The position numbers were made by a program, and so were the translations under genes. A model generated the notes under the pieces. That model was not told the DNA's origin. It saw only the letters and a list, made by a program, of their open reading frames with translations, and searched no databases. From Bacteroidota bacterium (lineage in GTDB: Bacteria > Bacteroidota > Bacteroidia > Chitinophagales > Chitinophagaceae), in the NCBI GenBank assembly GCA_016183765.1, contig JACPEA010000002.1, positions 1-64,000 of the forward strand: 64,000 bases of DNA. The letters are read 5' to 3'. Positions 60,924 to 64,000 of the stretch are shown here, piece after piece (the stretch's first letter is position 1; each line of letters begins with the position of its first letter).

Positions 60924-62348
60924 TTATTTTTTTTGCCACAGGTAAACGCATTTTCGCACCTCAGTACGACCAAAACTTCCCATTTGTTGACTACTATTTC
61001 CTTTGCCTTTTGGTAAAACAAAAATCTTCTTTATTTCAAATCCGAAGTTTTCAGCAAAATCAGATAAAATTAAATCAACAGGAATTTCTTCTCCACCATA
61101 TCTAACATTATCATTTACCATAACACAATAACCAGTGCTTTTAGTTACACGAGCCATTTCTGAAATGACGAAGCACATTTCTAAAAAATAATTCTTCACC
61201 ATTCGAGCAATATTGCTATTATTTAATTTCTCAAGTCTATTAAGTTCGTCAAGCATATAATTTACTTCAGTCATGGCCAATGAATTATTGTAAACACGCA
61301 TGACTTTCTCAAATTGGTCAATTTTGCCAATTTTTGTATAGGTGTTCTTCAAATAATCTACTTTTTCTTTATTCTCAACCGTACAGGAGAGCATTGTTTG
61401 ACGAAGATTTCTTACTTGATCATTATTATTACCCAGATAAACTAATTCTAACGCATAGGTTCTTGTATAGTCGTAACGATTGCAATAAGGTGGGGATGTT
61501 ATAATAAAATCAAAGTAATTAGACTTCATTTTTGGTAATTCATCAAGGCATGATCCAGAGATTATTTTTACTGGTTTCTTTTTTCGATTTGGGTTTTCAA
61601 ATTGTTCAAATAATGAAATATTTTGATTAGGAGAGAGATCGTCAATGATCTGTTGTAATTTATGTGTGACCGCATCTACAAATGATAAGATTTTTCCTTT
61701 ATCAAATTGTTTGCCAGACAAATCTCTTTTGGATCGATAATCCCAACGTAAATATTGCCCATCTTTCCTTGTGTAGCTTATTTGTTCAAGAATAGTGAAT
61801 GCAGCAAATTTTAAAACAGTTTGGATCTTAATATCTTTAATCTTTTTACAATAGGTTAAATATTTATTTAATAAAATTTCGGTCTCTTCAGGAAATGCAT
61901 CTTTTGTAATTGAAATATGCACTATCTCGTTTTTGTATTTTTTTATTTTATCTACTTCTTTCCATAAGTTTTTTGCAACTTGTTTTAATTTTTCAATTTC
62001 AATATCATTAATTGCATCCCTTGTTTCCATAACAAAAGAACCAACTGGTAATAGTTCGATTCCTTCGGCCTGCCACCCAAGTTCTTGGCCTGCAAATAAT
62101 GTTGTACCCGCTCCGGCAAAAGGATCGAGAAGTTTACCGGGTTTCGGTGCATATTCAGAAAGAAAATATTTTACGAGAGTTGAAGAAAAGCCTTCCTTGT
62201 ATTTAAACCAACGGTACAGAGGTTCCTCTTTATTTGCTTGAAAGCTAACAACTTTACGATTTAAGTTAAACGCAGTTTCTAATTTATTGTTAAGTCGATC
62301 AAAAAGCAGCTGTCGTTCAGTTGGAAAAATTTCTAGTGTTTCTATCAT
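60924..62348 (-). CDS. DNA methyltransferase (probably N4-cytosine) of the restriction-modification pair
   Basis: The enzyme protects host DNA from the adjacent endonuclease. SAM-binding motif I is LLDPFAGAGTTLFAGQELG (near residue 78) and the catalytic motif IV is FIITSPPYCNRYDYTRTYALEL (near residue 283); TSPPY is typical of N4-cytosine or some N6-adenine enzymes. Motif I comes before motif IV, with a long helical insertion between, and the end has GYCVMVNDNVRYGG. Length 474 residues fits M.AvaI-like enzymes. It is upstream of the endonuclease gene and downstream of a long palindrome, which may be its control region. Confidence 0.88.
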   Translation of the reverse strand: MIETLEIFPTERQLLFDRLNNKLETAFNLNRKVVSFQANKEEPLYRWFKYKEGFSSTLVKYFLSEYAPKPGKLLDPFAGAGTTLFAGQELGWQAEGIELLPVGSFVMETRDAINDIEIEKLKQVAKNLWKEVDKIKKYKNEIVHISITKDAFPEETEILLNKYLTYCKKIKDIKIQTVLKFAAFTILEQISYTRKDGQYLRWDYRSKRDLSGKQFDKGKILSFVDAVTHKLQQIIDDLSPNQNISLFEQFENPNRKKKPVKIISGSCLDELPKMKSNYFDFIITSPPYCNRYDYTRTYALELVYLGNNNDQVRNLRQTMLSCTVENKEKVDYLKNTYTKIGKIDQFEKVMRVYNNSLAMTEVNYMLDELNRLEKLNNSNIARMVKNYFLEMCFVISEMARVTKSTGYCVMVNDNVRYGGEEIPVDLILSDFAENFGFEIKKIFVLPKGKGNSSQQMGSFGRTEVRKCVYLWQKK

Positions 62349-62412
62349 CTATCAAATTTAGTATTTTGTTAGCTCTAAATATGCCAAAATATTTAGCCAA
62401 ACCCAGCTAATA

Positions 62413-62458
62413 CTAATGCTCATATATGTATATAATTATATACGTATATGAGCATTAG
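62413..62458. promoter_or_regulatory. 46-bp near-perfect palindrome upstream of the methyltransferase gene
   Basis: Both halves of 23 bases (CTAATGCTCATATATGTATA and its complement) pair at every position except one T-G pair at 62427/62444. It lies between the small zinc-ribbon gene and the methyltransferase start. The lack of a T-run argues against a terminator. A dyad of this size could be an operator, a cruciform-forming replication or nicking site, or a recombination site. Confidence 0.8.
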
Positions 62459-62469
62459 ATTTGTGCAAA

Positions 62470-62673
62470 CTATTTATAAAGGTGTAATCCTTGTGAACCA
62501 CATTTAGAACATCGGACAACAAGGTATTTTAATCTGTTTGTTAGCAATAGCTTTACATAATCGAAAGGCAATTGATTTAAAGGAATTTTTATCTCTTTCA
62601 TCAGTTCTTCGCATTTATCGCAAATTGATGTTTTTAGAAGATTGTCTATGTGTTGTTTTTCAGCTTGATTCAT
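62470..62673 (-). CDS. Small protein with two CxxC motifs
   Basis: From ATG 62673 (MNQAEKQHIDNLLKTS) the 67 residues contain CDKCEEL at position 18 and VRCSKCGSQGLHLY near the end. Two CxxC pairs suggest a zinc-binding fold, but the family is unknown. It could be a small regulator or an element-specific protein. It follows the 97-residue gene by ten bases. Confidence 0.6.
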   Translation of the reverse strand: MNQAEKQHIDNLLKTSICDKCEELMKEIKIPLNQLPFDYVKLLLTNRLKYLVVRCSKCGSQGLHLYK

Positions 62674-62683
62674 AATAATGATT

Positions 62684-62977
62684 TTAAAAATTTGTTTCTT
62701 TAAGTTTTTTAGCACGATTTAATAAGTCTTCGAAGAATTCCATTATTGTATAGCTTCTGCATAGAAATCCGGCAAAAATGGTTTTGTCTTCTTCATTTAA
62801 TGGATCAAATAAGATACTTGCAACGTTTTCAGTTGAAACGCTTAGCGCGATAAGATGCGCAGAGCTTTTATATCCCTCAAGCACTTCTAAAAATCGAGAT
62901 GGGATAATTTTTTCAAAATGGATAGCAGAAACTAATTTTCCATCCCTTGTTAGAGGTTGTTCGGCAATGTATTCCAT
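62684..62977 (-). CDS. Hypothetical protein of the island (97 aa)
   Basis: No family is recognised. The 97-residue protein begins MEYIAEQPLTRDGKLV and has helical segments FLEVLEGYKSSAHLIALS and TIMEFFEDLLNRAKKLK. Its start overlaps the end of the rep-like gene by 28 bases, and it precedes the CxxC gene, so all three are in one operon. Confidence 0.55.
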   Translation of the reverse strand: MEYIAEQPLTRDGKLVSAIHFEKIIPSRFLEVLEGYKSSAHLIALSVSTENVASILFDPLNEEDKTIFAGFLCRSYTIMEFFEDLLNRAKKLKETNF

Positions 62978-63822
62978 GTGTCTTTATTTTTTTGATGTAA
63001 CCGGTCGTAAAACCGAATAGTTGTTTTTGTTAGCGGGTAGAACATGAGATTGCAGTATTCTTCTTTAACCCGCTTTATGGTAATCTCTTTGGCTTCTTCC
63101 AAACGCTCGATCTCTTTGATAAATGAGAAGTCTGTATAGAAGTCGGTATATAGTTGAGAAATGCGTTTTGAACAATTCCAAACCTGGCATTTGAAAGCCT
63201 CGTTATTCTTCGTAACATATTTGGTCAGGTATATGCCTATTGACTTAACACTATTTCCTCCAATAGCCTTAACGTCAAATGCCGAAGTGGGAGAGAAGTT
63301 TTGATTTCGTGGGACTATCCCATGTTTCTTTTGCAGGGAGAGCCAATATTTCCAAACCTTGTCAATCTTCCAATATTTGTTGGTGATTAAATGAAAATGG
63401 ATATTTCCCTTGAAAGTTTCGTTTTTGTTCTGCCTTTCGGCCACCCATAGAAACTCGAACTTTTTATCCTGTTTTCTGATATTCTCCAAAAAACGGGCTA
63501 AGACTTTGACTCCTAATTCATCCGTGACCTCGTTTACAAAAGTCAAAGTGAGAAAAGTGAGCTTTTTGTATAACCCGAAAAAGGCATAAAGCTTTTTCCT
63601 GATCTTGCTCTTTGTCCGGGAGGACAGAGACCGGAGCTTTTTTTCAGTTCTTACCTGATCAATGCTCTCAGTCTCTTCCTGTTCCGGGGTGGAAGATTCG
63701 GGTTTAGCCTTTTCTTCTTTTTTGCGGTTAAGCGATGAGCCAGCGAACTCACCTATTTTGCTCGTATCTGTAAATTTTGGGTTCGGAACTACGCTGATGC
63801 CGAATGAATTTTTGACTAACAT
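62950..63822 (-). CDS. HUH-type replication initiator (Rep-like)
   Basis: The 290-residue protein carries the three rolling-circle motifs in order: motif I LTFLTLTFVN (near residue 95), motif II GNIHFHLIT with the His-hydrophobic-His metal site, and motif III IGIYLTKYVTK with two Tyr spaced four apart, as in catalytic Tyr positions. The N-terminal 60 residues are polar and probably disordered. Such Reps start rolling-circle replication of plasmids, mobilisable elements and some small phages of Bacteroidota by nicking the origin. It is the first gene of the island operon on the minus strand; an AT-rich region with short direct repeats lies upstream. Confidence 0.75.
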   Translation of the reverse strand: MLVKNSFGISVVPNPKFTDTSKIGEFAGSSLNRKKEEKAKPESSTPEQEETESIDQVRTEKKLRSLSSRTKSKIRKKLYAFFGLYKKLTFLTLTFVNEVTDELGVKVLARFLENIRKQDKKFEFLWVAERQNKNETFKGNIHFHLITNKYWKIDKVWKYWLSLQKKHGIVPRNQNFSPTSAFDVKAIGGNSVKSIGIYLTKYVTKNNEAFKCQVWNCSKRISQLYTDFYTDFSFIKEIERLEEAKEITIKRVKEEYCNLMFYPLTKTTIRFYDRLHQKNKDTWNTLPNNL

Positions 63823-63855
63823 AAATTCGGAATCGTTGCAGTTTTATAAATACCA

Positions 63856-63908
63856 TTAATAAAGGTTGAGCAAAACGAATTATTAAGGGTTAGTTTATTA
63901 AAGGTTAA
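63856..63908. repeat. Possible iteron-like direct repeats upstream of rep
   Basis: Three imperfect copies of TATTAAAGGTTA occur at about 63856 (TTAATAAAGGTTG), 63881 (TATTAAGGGTTAG) and 63896 (TATTAAAGGTTAA), with GGTT spacings of 24 and 15 bases. They sit in the AT-rich DNA upstream of the replication initiator gene, where an origin could be. The repeats are short and the spacing uneven, so the call is tentative. The remaining bases to the window end show no gene. Confidence 0.3.
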
Positions 63909-64000
63909 AAAAAAGAAAGGACTGAGAAGAAAGCCCATGAGTCCGAGAAACTCTGGTACCAAATTACCCTGATAGAATCGTTTGAGGTACTTTCTTGTCT

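Larger units (their letters stand above)
59866..64000. mobile_element. Probable integrated island next to tRNA-Leu (right end outside the window)
   Basis: From the tRNA-Leu 3' end onward all genes run on the minus strand and the DNA is visibly richer in A and T than the region before. Contents are a type II restriction-modification pair, a long palindrome, two small genes and a HUH replication initiator, a typical set for an integrative or mobilisable element. A short string with repeated GGGGACG (59927-59942) lies just behind the terminator. No integrase gene is in the window, and the second attachment copy would be further right, so the boundaries are inferred. Confidence 0.6.

Overview
The window looks like a chromosomal segment of a member of the Bacteroidota, most likely a Chitinophagaceae-type bacterium. 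The evidence is a SusC/SusD outer-membrane pair, a SusE-like lipoprotein, a giant secreted protein with a type IX (Por) secretion C-terminal domain, a DUF2452 protein, chorismate dehydratase MqnA of the futalosine menaquinone route, and repeated matches to the Bacteroidota -7 promoter box TAnnTTTG. No species can be named from the sequence alone. Most genes are ordinary housekeeping or cell-envelope genes; family calls rest on motif recognition without any database search.

Layout. 1-910: decayed mobile-element debris (tail of an IS200/IS605-like transposase with two hairpins, a possible IS3-like remnant). 912-7010: pdxJ, an interrupted UbiD-family decarboxylase gene, a DUF2452 protein, a POTRA/beta-barrel outer-membrane protein and an acetyltransferase. 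7114-13628: a DeoR regulator followed by susC and susD, divergent from anmK (anhydro-muramic acid kinase). 13933-20235: small secreted proteins, a NodB-type deacetylase, a secreted pair with a possible Cys-His-Asp triad, ahcY divergent from an Lrp-type regulator, and a PAP2 phosphatase overlapping valS. 20232-31150: valS, two small envelope genes, a DEDDh exonuclease/GIY-YIG fusion, tex, a DsrE-like protein, an SDR-like protein, purB and mqnA. 31220-39817: a surface-polysaccharide glycosyltransferase block with an FkbM methyltransferase and a YfhO-like membrane protein. 39869-44718: a queuosine-precursor transporter, NUDIX, CorA, dapF, a nucleoside phosphorylase and tRNA-Cys. 45060-54568: the giant T9SS cargo protein, then a response regulator-kinase-response regulator set and a decayed kinase fragment. 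54954-59564: SusE-like lipoprotein, rocD, a glycosyltransferase and small membrane proteins. 59642-59865: tRNA-Gly and tRNA-Leu. From the tRNA-Leu 3' end to the window end there is an AT-richer foreign-looking island: a BsoBI/AvaI-type restriction endonuclease, its methyltransferase, a 46-bp near-perfect palindrome, two small genes and a HUH-type replication initiator.

The most unusual pattern is a dispersed intergenic repeat family. Its hallmark is an 8-bp unit (GAATGAGT and variants) followed by a longer module rich in GTGAGTAGTGAGTG and AGCTCACAGCTC. Copies sit directly behind stop codons (after anmK, the 15845 lipoprotein, the DsrE-like gene, purB and the queuosine transporter); two copies fill the whole gap between convergent stop codons; one copy forms a perfect 29-bp inverted repeat; and one related segment lies in frame inside valS, adding about 25 residues. 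Simple arrays of other 7-8-bp units lie behind pdxJ and the Lrp gene. I see no transposase-like gene linked to the family. The best concrete anomalies after that are the frame-broken ubiD-like gene and the tRNA-Leu restriction-modification/Rep island.
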